A program made the translations under genes and the position numbers. Under the pieces are notes generated by a model. The model was given only the letters and a program-made list of their open reading frames with translations, was not told the DNA's origin and made no database searches. A stretch of DNA of 64,000 nucleotides from contig JAEKNU010000005.1 of the NCBI GenBank assembly GCA_016838895.1, forward strand, positions 56,886-120,885. Direction: 5' to 3'. Below, piece by piece: positions 35,139-44,730 of the stretch; the stretch's first letter is position 1, and every line of letters starts with the position of its first letter. This DNA is from Chloroflexota bacterium (GTDB taxonomy: Bacteria; Chloroflexota; Anaerolineae; Anaerolineales; Anaerolineaceae).

Positions 35139-36380
35139 CTATTTGAATATCTTAATCACATTCTTAATCGAAGCGCATAAAGCATCAAGTTCATTCGTAC
35201 TGTTGTAAATATAAAAACTTGCTCTAGTCGTCGCTGGAAGTGCGAATTTTTTATGCAGTGGCATGGCACAATGGTGTCCGGCACGCACAGCGATTCCATC
35301 CCGATCCATCAATTGAGCCACATCATGTGGATGAATGCCATCTATCGTAAATGAAAACACTGAGCCCTTTGGATGTTGATCAGAACCGAATATATTTACT
35401 TCGTCAATTTCATTTAATTTTTCAGTTCCATACGCCACAATGCTATGCTCAAAAGCTTCAATATTCTGCATACCTACTTGATTTAAATAATCAACTGCAG
35501 CACCCATCCCAATCCCCTCCGCAATGGACGGTGTCCCAGCTTCAAACTTATGTGGAAGATCATTGGCAGTAAAAGATCGTAAGGCCACTGATTTAATCAT
35601 ATCGCCACCACCAAATACAGGGGGCATATCATTCAATAGCGCCTTTTTACCGAATAGAACACCAATTCCCGTTGGGCCTAGCATTTTATGGCCAGAGAAC
35701 GCCAAAAAATCAACATCCAGATCCTGTACATCAACCGGCATATGAGGTACAGATTGCGCTCCATCAACCACTGTAATTGCACCCGCCTGATGAGCCAATT
35801 GGATCATTTCTTTCGCCGGATTAATCGTACCAAATACATTACTCATCTGAGTGAAAGCAACAATTTTTGGTTCTAATTTAAGTAACTGTTTATACACTTC
35901 TAAATCAAGGGTACCATCGGCTAAGGCAGGTATAAACTCAAGTTTTATATTAATTTCTTTCTGTAATATCTGCCAGGGAACCAGGTTAGAATGATGTTCC
36001 ATCTCTGTCAAGATAACGACATCACCTTCCTTCAAATTTGTTTTCGCCCAGGAAAACACGACCAGATTGATGGATTCCGTTGTATTTCGAGTATACACAC
36101 ATTGCACTGCCGAAGGCGAGTTGATTAATTTTGCAATTTTCTCTCGGCTGCCTTCGTACGCAGCTGTGGCTTTTTCAGCCAGCGCATGAATACCTCGATG
36201 AATATTTGCATTGTAATGTGTGTAGTAATCTATCATGGCATCAATCACTGACTGAGGCTTTTGTGATGTGGCTGCAGAATCCAGATAGATCAATGGTTTA
36301 CCAGGATATATTTCTTGATTTAAAACAGGAAAATCAGCCTTAATTTTTTCAGTATTAAGTCCATGTTCAATATCTGACAT
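35139..36380 (-). CDS. sufS: Cysteine desulfurase SufS
   Basis: 413 residues from ATG 36380, where AAGGA lies upstream; a longer in-frame reading to 36485 would overlap the upstream gene. PLP lysine in FSGHKMLGPTG, catalytic Cys in RAGHHCAMPLHKKF and THYNANIHRGIHALAEKAT identify a type II desulfurase. It supplies persulfide sulfur to SufU. Sits between the 90-residue protein and sufU. Confidence 0.95.
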   Translation of the reverse strand: MSDIEHGLNTEKIKADFPVLNQEIYPGKPLIYLDSAATSQKPQSVIDAMIDYYTHYNANIHRGIHALAEKATAAYEGSREKIAKLINSPSAVQCVYTRNTTESINLVVFSWAKTNLKEGDVVILTEMEHHSNLVPWQILQKEINIKLEFIPALADGTLDLEVYKQLLKLEPKIVAFTQMSNVFGTINPAKEMIQLAHQAGAITVVDGAQSVPHMPVDVQDLDVDFLAFSGHKMLGPTGIGVLFGKKALLNDMPPVFGGGDMIKSVALRSFTANDLPHKFEAGTPSIAEGIGMGAAVDYLNQVGMQNIEAFEHSIVAYGTEKLNEIDEVNIFGSDQHPKGSVFSFTIDGIHPHDVAQLMDRDGIAVRAGHHCAMPLHKKFALPATTRASFYIYNSTNELDALCASIKNVIKIFK

Positions 36381-36403
36381 ATTTTTTTCCTTGAACGCTA
36401 CAA

Positions 36404-36676
36404 TTAAAGGTCGAATTCTTCTTCTACTTTGCGGATATTTGCTGAATTTGTGGGAAACCAAAGAATTTGGTCGGGAACCATCCAACCATCAGTCAAATAT
36501 ACATTCTCCTGAAATTGAACCGCGACCATCTTTGGATCTACTTGAACGACAATACCATTCAACCAACCGCGTACACGTTGGCTATCAACTTCGTGATCAC
36601 AAAAAACATCGGCTATATCGCCAACTTCATAGGTTATATTCTGTTCAGGGGCTTTCATGAAAGGTACAGATGCCAT
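36404..36676 (-). CDS. Uncharacterised 90-residue protein within the suf operon
   Basis: ATG 36676 follows GGAGA. There is no cysteine pair for a cluster (one Cys only), no TM and no signal. Predicted as an all-beta barrel: VGDIADVFCDHE, RGWLNGIVVQVDPKMVAVQF, VYLTDGWMVPDQILWF. This pattern resembles Tudor/SH3-like modules. Placed between sufD and sufS on the same strand, 70 bp and 23 bp from them, so it is likely an accessory of cluster assembly. I do not recognise the family. Confidence 0.75.
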   Translation of the reverse strand: MASVPFMKAPEQNITYEVGDIADVFCDHEVDSQRVRGWLNGIVVQVDPKMVAVQFQENVYLTDGWMVPDQILWFPTNSANIRKVEEEFDL

Positions 36677-36746
36677 TAAATAATCTCCATTTCGGAATTT
36701 TTCCGTAAATTGTATTTTATCACGCCTTCATATACGAATGCTACTT

Positions 36747-38105
36747 TTATAGATGAAAAGTACTCATCTTTTCATGGATCGCATCCTGAAAGCGTTGTCG
36801 AATTCCATCAAATGGAATTCTTTGCATAATTTCATCAAAAAAGCCCTCTACGACCAGTTTTGCGGCTTCCAATTTCGGAATGCCACGACTTTCAAGATAG
36901 AAAGTTTGTGATGAATCAATTCGTCCTACAGTTGCACCATGGCTGCAACGCACATCATCAGCCAGGATTTCTAATCCCGGAATCGCATCAGCACGTGCTT
37001 CTTTACCTAATACCAAATTTCTGTTGGCTTGATATCCGTCAGTTTTCATTGCACCAGGCGCTACATAAATCATGCCCTGCCATACCGAGCGGCTCTGATC
37101 TAATAAAGCGCCTTTGTATAGCAAATCACTACTGGTATTGGCAGCTAAATGATTCTGTTGTGTATCAAGATCTAGGTGTTGGTTTCCATTTGTAAAATAA
37201 AATCCTGATACTTTCCCTATTGATCCAATACCTGTTAAATCAACGTCAGTGAAGTTCTTACTCAGTTTGCTGCCAATTGCACCAAACACCCATTCCAATT
37301 CGCCATCACCCGCTACGGAACCACGTTCATGGGTAAAATTGAGTACATTTTTCCCCCATGATTGCAGTTCAACAAATTTAATATTGGCATGATTACCAAC
37401 GAATATTTCAATATTGCCGCTATGAAATATCTCCTCGTCCATATCATTAGGTGAGGATACTTCATGAACATAGGTCAATGAAGCGCCTTCCTCTAGATAA
37501 ACCATAATATGAGAAATGACAGCTTCGTTTGCTTTTTCAGCCCATAGAATACTATGTAATGGTTGCTCTATATGCGTATTCCTGGGTACATATAATAAAA
37601 TACCCGTTTGAGCATATGCAGTAGCCAGCGCTGAGAAATAGCCATCTTCAGGTTTTACAATTTGACAAAATATTTTAGCCAATATTTCAGGATAATTTTT
37701 TTCGGCATCCAGCAGGTCAGTAAAAATGACACCTTTAGCAACCAGTTCGCTGGAAATATTCTTCTTTATATAATTATGCGAAAGGATAATTTGTCCTGCC
37801 TGTTCACCTTCGCCCATCGGATTCATTAATTGATCTGGAATGTTAATATTCACATCAGATTGTTGAGCGGACTGCATAGAGAATTTACTGAAATCTATCA
37901 ATGCTAATGATGTACGTCGCCAGGCTTCTTCGTGTTTTTCAGGTATGGAACCGTTCTTAAATTGGTCTGCTGCATTTTTCCTGATTTCAGCAACATTTGT
38001 ATTGTTTTCAGGCGTTCGAATTAATGTATCGGGAAAAGCAAAATCCTTTTGATTTGTTTTCCCTGATGCTTTATTTGTTTTAATAACTCTAACATTTTTT
38101 TCCAT
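36747..38105 (-). CDS. sufD: SufD, Fe-S assembly complex subunit
   Basis: 452 residues. The C-terminal right-handed beta-helix core of SufB/SufD is clear: HLDLDTQQNHLAANTSSDLLYKGAL, GMIYVAPGAMKTDGYQANRNLVLG, then DDVRCSHGATVGRIDSSQTFYLESRGIP. The N-terminal region carries EEAWRRTSLALIDF. With SufB and SufC it forms the scaffold complex. It lies 49 bp after sufB. Confidence 0.93.
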   Translation of the reverse strand: MEKNVRVIKTNKASGKTNQKDFAFPDTLIRTPENNTNVAEIRKNAADQFKNGSIPEKHEEAWRRTSLALIDFSKFSMQSAQQSDVNINIPDQLMNPMGEGEQAGQIILSHNYIKKNISSELVAKGVIFTDLLDAEKNYPEILAKIFCQIVKPEDGYFSALATAYAQTGILLYVPRNTHIEQPLHSILWAEKANEAVISHIMVYLEEGASLTYVHEVSSPNDMDEEIFHSGNIEIFVGNHANIKFVELQSWGKNVLNFTHERGSVAGDGELEWVFGAIGSKLSKNFTDVDLTGIGSIGKVSGFYFTNGNQHLDLDTQQNHLAANTSSDLLYKGALLDQSRSVWQGMIYVAPGAMKTDGYQANRNLVLGKEARADAIPGLEILADDVRCSHGATVGRIDSSQTFYLESRGIPKLEAAKLVVEGFFDEIMQRIPFDGIRQRFQDAIHEKMSTFHL

Positions 38106-38154
38106 TGGTTTCCGAATCCTTTATTATTTCACATCATTTGGTTACGAAACCAAA

Positions 38155-39567
38155 TTAACCGATGGAACCTTCCATTTGTAATTGAATTAATCGATTCATT
38201 TCAACCGCATATTCCATAGGTAATTCTTTTACCAACGGCTCAATAAATCCAGAAACAACCATTGTAGTCGCTTCTTCTTCACTCAATCCTCGGCTTTTTA
38301 AATAGAATAGCTGTTCTTCCCCTACTTTGGATACAGAGGCTTCATGCCCAATATTTACATCTTGCTCATCAATTTCAATATACGGATACGTATCTGACCT
38401 TGATTCAGGATCCAGTAAGAGCGCATCACAGACCACATTTGAGTTTACGTTTTCTGCACCTTTGTATACTTTTAGTAATCCACGATATGATGCTCGTCCG
38501 CCATCTTTACTAATTGATTTTGAAATAATTTTACTGGAAGTATTCGGCGCAAAATGGATGATCTTGCCGCCAGTATCTTGATGCTGTCCCTTTCCGGCAA
38601 ATGCCATGGAAAGAATTTCGCCGTGTGCCCCTTTTTCCAGTAAATAACATGATGGGTATTTCATCGTCGTTTTTGAACCAAGATTTGAATCCACCCACTC
38701 CATTGTGCCGCCTTCATACACTAAAGCACGTTGGGTGACAAGATTATACACATTATTCGACCAATTCTGAATCGTTGTATAGCGTACGCGTGCATTTTTC
38801 TTGACGATGATCTCTATCACACCACTGTGAAACGAATCTGTGGCGTATTGCGGTGCTGTACAGCCTTCCACATAATGTACCTGCGAGCCTTCATCAGCAA
38901 TAATCAAAGATCGTTCAAATTGTCCAATATTGGCGGAATTCAAGCGGAAATATGCCTGCAATGGTAACTCTACTTTTAATCCTTTTGGAATATAGACAAA
39001 TGATCCGCCTGACCATACCGCACTATTTAATGCAGCAAATTTATTATCTTCAATGGGAATTACTTTAGAGAAATATTCTTCAAAGAGTTCAGGGTATTGA
39101 CGCAGGCCTTCTTCAATACTTAAAAAGATGACACCTTGATTTTTAAGTTTCTCATTGATACTGTGGTAAACCATCTCAGATTCATACTGTGCCCCAACAC
39201 CAGCCAGAAAGCGTTGTTCTGCTTCAGGAATACCTAATTTCTCAAAAGTATTTTTAATCGTGTCAGGAACTTCATCCCAATTACGACCTTCACCTTCCGA
39301 AGGCTTTACATAATAAAATATATTGTCCAGGTCAAGGGTAGATATGTCCGCACCCCAGGTTGGCATTGGACGTTGTAAATAATGCTTTAGTGCTTTCAAT
39401 CGAAAGTTAAGCATCCAATCTGGTTCATTTTTCATTTCCGAGATTTTTCTAACAACATTTTCGCTCAACCCACGCTCTGAACGATAGACTGATACATCTT
39501 CATCCCGGAAGCCGTGATTATATTCTCCGAGTTTCTCAAGGAAATCGGTATTTGCTCGATCCGTCAT
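38155..39567 (-). CDS. sufB: SufB, Fe-S assembly scaffold
   Basis: 470 residues, the normal length. [60 protein letters not shown] and [29 protein letters not shown] are hallmarks of SufB. The start ATG at 39567 has a strong AGGAGG. It carries the nascent [4Fe-4S] cluster in the SufBCD complex. Confidence 0.96.
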   Translation of the reverse strand: MTDRANTDFLEKLGEYNHGFRDEDVSVYRSERGLSENVVRKISEMKNEPDWMLNFRLKALKHYLQRPMPTWGADISTLDLDNIFYYVKPSEGEGRNWDEVPDTIKNTFEKLGIPEAEQRFLAGVGAQYESEMVYHSINEKLKNQGVIFLSIEEGLRQYPELFEEYFSKVIPIEDNKFAALNSAVWSGGSFVYIPKGLKVELPLQAYFRLNSANIGQFERSLIIADEGSQVHYVEGCTAPQYATDSFHSGVIEIIVKKNARVRYTTIQNWSNNVYNLVTQRALVYEGGTMEWVDSNLGSKTTMKYPSCYLLEKGAHGEILSMAFAGKGQHQDTGGKIIHFAPNTSSKIISKSISKDGGRASYRGLLKVYKGAENVNSNVVCDALLLDPESRSDTYPYIEIDEQDVNIGHEASVSKVGEEQLFYLKSRGLSEEEATTMVVSGFIEPLVKELPMEYAVEMNRLIQLQMEGSIG

Positions 39568-39594
39568 AGTATCCTCCTGTAATCAGGAATGGGT

Positions 39595-40374
39595 TCAGGA
39601 AAGCACTGCTTTCTCATCAAAACGATCTCTGACCCAATCGTAGCCCTCTTCTTCAAGTTTTAGTGCCAATTCAGCACCACCGGATTCCACGATTTGCCCA
39701 TTGTACATGACATGTACAAAATCGGGTCGAATGTAATTGAGGATACGTTGATAATGGGTAATTAATAAAATACCTAACTCAGGGCCGCGAAGGGTATTCA
39801 CGCCTTCTGATACAATGCGTAAAGCGTCAATATCTAAACCTGAATCTGTTTCGTCCAGGATTGCAATTCTTGGCTCTAGAGTCGCCATTTGAAGTATTTC
39901 AGCACGTTTCTTTTCGCCGCCGGAAAATCCCTCATTTAAGTAGCGCCCTGCAAATGAATTATCCATTTTCAACAATGCCATTTTTTCTTTCAACAGCTTT
40001 CTGAATGCTGGAATTGGAAATCCCTTATCATCAGGATTTTGTTGTTTTCGCCGTGCATTTAATGCTACACGAAGAAAGTTTGCTACCGTTACACCTGGGA
40101 TCGCAATTGGATATTGAAATGCCAGGAAAAGCCCCAATCGTGAACGCTCATCTGGTTCCAATTCCAGGAGATTCTTTCCATCAAACGTAACACTACCTTT
40201 AGTAATTTCATATGCAGGATGCCCCATTAAGGTATATGCGAGCGTTGATTTTCCAGTACCATTCGGCCCCATTATGGCATGTACTTCGCCTTGTTTGATT
40301 GCTAAATTGAATCCCTTCAGAATCTCATTTCCTTCAACGCTTACATGTAAATTTGTTATAACTAAATCAGCCAT
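39595..40374 (-). CDS. sufC: SufC, ABC ATPase of Fe-S assembly
   Basis: 259 residues from ATG 40374 (AAGGAG upstream). Walker [16 protein letters not shown] signature [17 protein letters not shown], Walker [19 protein letters not shown] and H-loop LITHYQRIL. The Lys-Lys of SGGEKKR is characteristic of SufC. It drives conformational change in SufBD. First gene of the operon. Confidence 0.96.
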   Translation of the reverse strand: MADLVITNLHVSVEGNEILKGFNLAIKQGEVHAIMGPNGTGKSTLAYTLMGHPAYEITKGSVTFDGKNLLELEPDERSRLGLFLAFQYPIAIPGVTVANFLRVALNARRKQQNPDDKGFPIPAFRKLLKEKMALLKMDNSFAGRYLNEGFSGGEKKRAEILQMATLEPRIAILDETDSGLDIDALRIVSEGVNTLRGPELGILLITHYQRILNYIRPDFVHVMYNGQIVESGGAELALKLEEEGYDWVRDRFDEKAVLS

Positions 40375-40405
40375 TGAGGATTGTCTCCTTACTCCGTTGG
40401 TGATC

Positions 40406-40421
40406 AATAAATATATTTATT
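40406..40421. promoter_or_regulatory. 16-bp perfect palindrome in the suf operon leader
   Basis: AATAAATATATTTATT lies between the transcription start and the sufC ribosome site. It is a candidate operator for the SufR-type repressor encoded 1.1 kb away, although AT-rich palindromes arise easily by chance. Confidence 0.35.
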
Positions 40422-40466
40422 TACTATTTTTATTATATTTATTGTATTATTTAATATCGTTTTTGA

Positions 40467-40495
40467 ATTATAACATACCCAAATTTAATGGTCAA
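40467..40495 (-). promoter_or_regulatory. Near-consensus sigma-70 promoter of the suf operon
   Basis: On the - strand: TTGACC (40495-40490), 17-bp spacer, TATAAT (40472-40467). It lies about 93 bp upstream of sufC. Confidence 0.85.
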
Positions 40496-40567
40496 TATTT
40501 AACATAAATATATATTAAATTCTTATAATCCAATTTGACGGATTAAAATCCGATTGCTGTGTGTAAC

Positions 40568-40598
40568 AAAAAAACGGACAGCATGCTGTCCGTTTTTT
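40568..40598 (-). terminator. Rho-independent terminator after the lipoprotein gene
   Basis: ACGGACAGC pairs with GCTGTCCGT, flanked by an A-run and a T-run. Read on the - strand it ends the lipoprotein mRNA; it also shields the suf promoter region. Confidence 0.88.
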
Positions 40599-40634
40599 AT
40601 ACTTATAAAATAAATAAACTAAAAAATGATTTTT

Positions 40635-41303
40635 TTACGGTTTAGAGACTTTGATCGATTCAAATACAATCGATACTGGTAGCTCGTCGTATGCGAGTAC
40701 ACCAACACCAACGCCACCCTGACCTTCAATAACTGCTGCTTCAGATTCAAAAACCAGCTCATCATTGACATATAATGTGTAGGTGTTGCTATCACAGGTG
40801 ACTTTAATGAGATTGTTCTTGACCGGATGAAATGCATCTGTACGTCCAAAGCGCATCAGATCTTCATATGGGTTTTGATACTCATCGCGTCGCTCCTCAT
40901 CAAAATGGTATAAATCATATCGACCCTGATTTGAAACACGAATTTCAACCCATTCAGTGCGATCTTCATTTGCCTGGCATACAAATGCAATGCCATTATT
41001 ATTGACGCCCATATTGTTAATTTCGGCTTCAATTGTGACATTTTCATAGGTATCCCGTTCATAGAACTTATACACGTATGAGTCATTTCCGTTTACATGG
41101 AATTTGATACCGCCTTCAGACATGCTGACTTCGATACCTTTTTTATACTTGCTGGTCACAATATGTGGCTCTGACCAGATTTCCGCTTCCGATAATGTAT
41201 CCAATTCCATTGTATCGCTTTTCTTTAAAACTGAATCTGTTTGACTACACGCTGCCGACACCATTACCAATAAAACTACCAAAATAATAATTTTTCTGTT
41301 CAT
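40635..41303 (-). CDS. Putative lipoprotein with a lectin/DUF1080-like beta-sandwich
   Basis: 222 residues. N-terminal MNRKIIILVVLLVMVSAACSQ is a lipoprotein signal with lipobox SAAC (Cys19), so it is exported and lipid-anchored. The rest reads as a concanavalin-like sandwich: YENVTIEAEINNMGVNNNGIAFVCQ, WVEIRVSNQGRYDLYHF, NLIKVTCDSNTYTLYVNDELVF and GQGGVGVGVLAYDE. Such domains bind glycans or act structurally. The upstream repeat ATTAG-N6-CTAAT is shared with feoAB, hinting at metal-dependent expression. GGAGG precedes ATG 41303. Confidence 0.78.
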   Translation of the reverse strand: MNRKIIILVVLLVMVSAACSQTDSVLKKSDTMELDTLSEAEIWSEPHIVTSKYKKGIEVSMSEGGIKFHVNGNDSYVYKFYERDTYENVTIEAEINNMGVNNNGIAFVCQANEDRTEWVEIRVSNQGRYDLYHFDEERRDEYQNPYEDLMRFGRTDAFHPVKNNLIKVTCDSNTYTLYVNDELVFESEAAVIEGQGGVGVGVLAYDELPVSIVFESIKVSKP

Positions 41304-41336
41304 GTTGACCTCCAGAAGTACTGTTTTTGTAATTCG

Positions 41337-41352
41337 ATTAGGAATACCTAAT
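41337..41352. promoter_or_regulatory. Operator-like repeat ATTAG-GAATAC-CTAAT upstream of the lipoprotein gene
   Basis: It is a 16-bp perfect inverted repeat (ATTAGG AATA CCTAAT), 34 bp before the lipoprotein start. The same half-sites and spacing occur at the feoAB promoter (44731-44746). TTAGG/CCTAA half-sites resemble DtxR/IdeR-type boxes. Confidence 0.55.
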
Positions 41353-41474
41353 AAATAAATTCCCCCAAATCAATCTACATTTTACCATTTTTTACGTGAT
41401 TTTTACGGTATTTTTAAAACGTTAACATTTTGTTTTATATTCATTTTGAATATTTTACATAATAATCTATATTA

Positions 41475-41504
41475 TTGACATTTTTATTTAGCATATGATA
41501 TACT
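41475..41504 (+). promoter_or_regulatory. Sigma-70-type promoter of the SufR-like gene
   Basis: TTGACA (41475-41480), 18-bp spacer, TATACT (41499-41504). It lies 46 bp upstream of the likely start codon. Confidence 0.75.
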
Positions 41505-41550
41505 CACTCTAAACATTTTTATGATATTTCTAACAATAAATGGAAAATTT

Positions 41551-42159
41551 ATGAAAAGTACACGAGAAAAAATACTCAATAATTTATTGAAATTCCCCCG
41601 CTCCAGTATTAATGATCTTGCTAAGTCGGTTGGGATAAACGCAATTTCTGTTCGGCATCATTTAACCAATCTACAAGCTGAAGCATTGGTAAATGCCGAT
41701 GAAGAGCGGCATGGTGTTGGACGTCCCCGCTTAGTATATTTTCTAACTGAAAAAGGGTTAGAACATTTTCCCACTCATTACCTACGATTAACAAATCACT
41801 TGTTAAACCAGGTAAAAGATACATTGCCGGAAAAGAATGTAAAACAAATTTTTGAACAAATTGCCAAGAAATTGGCAGAAGATCATACACCACTGCCTGC
41901 TAATTCACCAATTGAAGAAAGGCTTGACGTTCTAAAAAACATTCTTACCAAAGAAGGCTTTCTTATTGAATGGGAATTAAAAGATGGTGAATATCAAATT
42001 AATGAGATTTCCTGCCCCTATTACCATATTGGACAATCCCATCCGGAAGTTTGTATTGTCGATCAAACCCTAATCTCCACTCTGCTATCTATCCCAGTAA
42101 AACGCGTAAATTGTGTTTTAAATGGCGATGATCATTGCACTTTTATTGTAAAAACCTGA
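41551..42159 (+). CDS. sufR: SufR-type Fe-S-sensing transcriptional regulator
   Basis: 202 residues from ATG 41551, the start that gives the usual MKSTREKILNNLL opening. A winged-helix HTH (SSINDLAKSVGINAISVRHHLTNL, ~15-45, with a GVGRPRLVYFLTEKG wing) is followed by a helical middle. The C-terminal metal-binding part has four cysteines spaced C-x12-C-x19-C-x7-C. SufR family repressors bind a [4Fe-4S] cluster and repress suf when clusters are plentiful. The suf operon is 1.1 kb away on the other strand; co-transcribed with a SufT-like gene. Target sites are not proven. Confidence 0.85.
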   Translation: MKSTREKILNNLLKFPRSSINDLAKSVGINAISVRHHLTNLQAEALVNADEERHGVGRPRLVYFLTEKGLEHFPTHYLRLTNHLLNQVKDTLPEKNVKQIFEQIAKKLAEDHTPLPANSPIEERLDVLKNILTKEGFLIEWELKDGEYQINEISCPYYHIGQSHPEVCIVDQTLISTLLSIPVKRVNCVLNGDDHCTFIVKT

Positions 42160-42176
42160 TTTATTGGTGAAAGCTT

Positions 42177-42530
42177 ATGTCAACAAATGATGAAATAAAT
42201 ACTGTCAGTTGGACAATTGATGGACAGGACGCGGTTCTATCTCAAAAATTGCGCATTGGTTTTCGGGAAGTGACTGACCCTGAACTCGGCATGGATATCA
42301 TCCAATTAGGATTAATCCGCAACGTAACACAGACAGAAGAGGATACCATTCTTGTGCATATGATCCTAACCACGCCATTTTGCCCTTATGGACCGGCTAT
42401 GCTGGAAAGTACTCGTAAGAAGGCCGAGGATGTCTCAGAAAAAGATTCGTTTATCGATATGGGTACTGAAGTTTGGGATTTTTCTATGATGGAAGACGGC
42501 GGTGCCGCTGCAGAATGGGGATTATTCTAG
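42177..42530 (+). CDS. MIP18/SufT-family Fe-S assembly protein
   Basis: 117 residues of the DUF59 family: LRIGFREVTDPELGMDIIQLGLIRNV, then LTTPFCPYGPAMLESTRKKAE with the conserved Cys. DUF59/MIP18 proteins help maturation of Fe-S clients. A SufT-type name fits because of the location after sufR. Metal-sulfur cluster biosynthesis is the safe statement. Separated by 17 bp from sufR. Confidence 0.85.
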   Translation: MSTNDEINTVSWTIDGQDAVLSQKLRIGFREVTDPELGMDIIQLGLIRNVTQTEEDTILVHMILTTPFCPYGPAMLESTRKKAEDVSEKDSFIDMGTEVWDFSMMEDGGAAAEWGLF

Positions 42531-42548
42531 AAAAGACTAAACGTTTTT

Positions 42549-44459
42549 TTATAAAAACAATACACTCAATAATCGAGCCAGAAGTGCAGCAATTGTTGCA
42601 ACTACAACTGTCATTCCTGCAATTGATAGGGCAAGTTTCGTTCCCAGTTCTTTTCGAATCACGACTAATGTTGCCAGACATGGTATATAAAAGATCACAA
42701 ACACGGCAAATGTAACCATTTGAACTTGTGTTAATGCGTTACCTAAATCAGGTGTATTTACTGCCTGACGCAACATAATCAATGTCAGTTCTTTTCGCAA
42801 AATACCAAATATCAAAGGTAAACCAACCTCTTTGGGCAACCCTAACAACCATGTAAGTGGAGATGCGATAGCATTCAATAATTTTGATAATTTGAAGTAA
42901 TTAAATAAAGCGAGTGTCAGGCTGCCACCAATTAATACTGGCCAGGCAATGAAAATAAACTCCTTAATTTGGAACCATGCCCGATTGAAAATCGATTTTA
43001 TGGTGGGTACGCGATAAGGAGGTATTTCCAATATCAATCCCGGAGAATCCTCTGGGGCTAATTTTGCCAATAAACCAGCTACAATCCCTATAAACAACAA
43101 ATTGTAAATATAAATGCCTAATGCCAACCCAGGTCCAAGATAATATGCAACCAAACCAAAAACAACCGCCAAACAAGCAGAACATGGCACTAATGTTGAA
43201 AGAGCTATTGTAATAAAACGGTCACGGGGTTCTTCCATGATGCGCGTTGACATGACGGCCGGTACATTGCATCCATAACCCAGGATTAGTGGTACGATTG
43301 CTTTCCCATGCAAGCCGAGATGATGCATCAAGGAATCCATCAGAAAAGCAATACGAGGTAAATAGCCTACATCTTCCAGGAAGCCCAACCCGATTAAAAA
43401 CGGTGTCAAATATGGCAATACAATGCCCGCACCACCCGCAATACCCTGCACCAGTCCTGAGAGTAACTCAGCAGGTAATGAACCTGTTTTAACTTGCCCA
43501 GTAACCCAGATTTCTATCCAATCAAAAAAAGCAATCACCGGTCCTTCTAATTGACTACCCACAGAATAGACAAATTGGAAGAAAATATACAAAATGATTG
43601 CCATGAAAAAATATCCATAAACTGGATGCAGCAAAAATTTATCTAAATGGTCTCGAATGGTATCGGTTCTCTTTCCTTCTGTAACAACAATTTTTAGAAG
43701 ATTCTCTGAATGAATATGTCTTTGAGCACTTACATCCCATTCTAGTGCCTGATGATAATGTTTTTCGTATTCTTTACGAGCCTGCTTAAGCCATTTCTTT
43801 AATTGTGGTGTTTTTTCAATAACTGTAACCTGATAGTATTCATCGGCTTCAAGAATTTTGATGATCTCAGCCTCTTCTGGTAATTGTTCAAATTCAAAGA
43901 CAGATTGATTTGATAACGCGTTTATATAAGATTCAATCTCCGGATTGAATTTCAATCGTTGGGGAATGCTATTTGATTTGGCTTCATGCAATGCACTAAC
44001 AAAAACCTGTTTTACGCCACGCCCCCGACTGGCGATTAATGGCAAAACCGGAATACCAAGCTCCTTTGATAATTGATTCCCATCGATTTCAATCCCCAAG
44101 CGCTTGGCTTCATCGATCATATTCAATGCTAAAACCAAAGGTTTGCCCAATTCTATTAATTCGATGATCAGTTCTAATCCAAATGCCAGTCGTGTTGCAT
44201 CAACAACACCGATAATTACATCCACAGTATTATTCAACAAATAATTGAAAACTTCCCGTTCAGCCGGGTTTGTACCCTTTAATGTATAGGTGCCCGGTAA
44301 ATCAACCAATTGTACGACTTCCCCCAAAACCCTAACTTTTGTCTCGGTAAATGTTACTGTGGTACCAGAAAAATTGCCGGTTTCTGCACGATAACCAGCA
44401 ACTTGATTAAATAATGTACTTTTCCCACAATTGGGTTGTCCGATGAGCGCAATTTTCAT
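42549..44459 (-). CDS. feoB: FeoB ferrous iron transporter
   Basis: 636 residues, shorter than E. coli FeoB (773). N-terminal G domain: G1 GQPNCGKST, G3 DLPGTYTL, G4 NMIDEA. A helical spacer follows, then ~8 TM helices with two Gate motifs (LPYLTPFLIGLGFLEDVGYLPRIAFLMD; VGLPLIFGILRKELTLIMLRQ). It imports Fe(II) across the cytoplasmic membrane. Start ATG overlaps the feoA stop (ATGA). It converges on the sufT-like gene, leaving only 18 bp. Confidence 0.96.
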   Translation of the reverse strand: MKIALIGQPNCGKSTLFNQVAGYRAETGNFSGTTVTFTETKVRVLGEVVQLVDLPGTYTLKGTNPAEREVFNYLLNNTVDVIIGVVDATRLAFGLELIIELIELGKPLVLALNMIDEAKRLGIEIDGNQLSKELGIPVLPLIASRGRGVKQVFVSALHEAKSNSIPQRLKFNPEIESYINALSNQSVFEFEQLPEEAEIIKILEADEYYQVTVIEKTPQLKKWLKQARKEYEKHYHQALEWDVSAQRHIHSENLLKIVVTEGKRTDTIRDHLDKFLLHPVYGYFFMAIILYIFFQFVYSVGSQLEGPVIAFFDWIEIWVTGQVKTGSLPAELLSGLVQGIAGGAGIVLPYLTPFLIGLGFLEDVGYLPRIAFLMDSLMHHLGLHGKAIVPLILGYGCNVPAVMSTRIMEEPRDRFITIALSTLVPCSACLAVVFGLVAYYLGPGLALGIYIYNLLFIGIVAGLLAKLAPEDSPGLILEIPPYRVPTIKSIFNRAWFQIKEFIFIAWPVLIGGSLTLALFNYFKLSKLLNAIASPLTWLLGLPKEVGLPLIFGILRKELTLIMLRQAVNTPDLGNALTQVQMVTFAVFVIFYIPCLATLVVIRKELGTKLALSIAGMTVVVATIAALLARLLSVLFL

Positions 44460-44683
44460 TCAAATCCTTCAACCTGAATTTTTTTTGCAATGCCAAATCC
44501 CAGAGCAATTTCTCTGCCTTCATAGGACAGTAAAACAGGCCCATGGAAAGGCGCGCGACGAACGACTTGCAAAACCCCACCTTTATATACACCTAATTGT
44601 CTTAATTTACCTTCCAAACCTCTCCCACCATCAAATTTAATTACTTTTACGGTTTTTCCGGTTTCTACTTCTGTTAGAACCAT
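44456..44683 (-). CDS. feoA: FeoA, SH3-like accessory of FeoB
   Basis: 75 residues. Small SH3-like fold: GGRGLEGKLRQLGVYKGGVLQVVRRAP and EIALGFGIAKKIQVE. FeoA modulates FeoB. GGAG lies before the ATG at 44683, with an upstream promoter that overlaps the ATTAG-N6-CTAAT repeat. Confidence 0.93.
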   Translation of the reverse strand: MVLTEVETGKTVKVIKFDGGRGLEGKLRQLGVYKGGVLQVVRRAPFHGPVLLSYEGREIALGFGIAKKIQVEGFE

Positions 44684-44715
44684 ACACTTGCTCCGGCAAT
44701 AATATCATTTATTAT

Positions 44716-44721
44716 ATTATA
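44716..44721 (-). promoter_or_regulatory. -10 box of feoAB
   Basis: TATAAT on the - strand, 32 bp before the feoA start. The -35 position falls on the inverted repeat at 44731-44746 and is a poor match (TAGCAT). Confidence 0.5.
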
Positions 44722-44730
44722 ATTCCTTTT

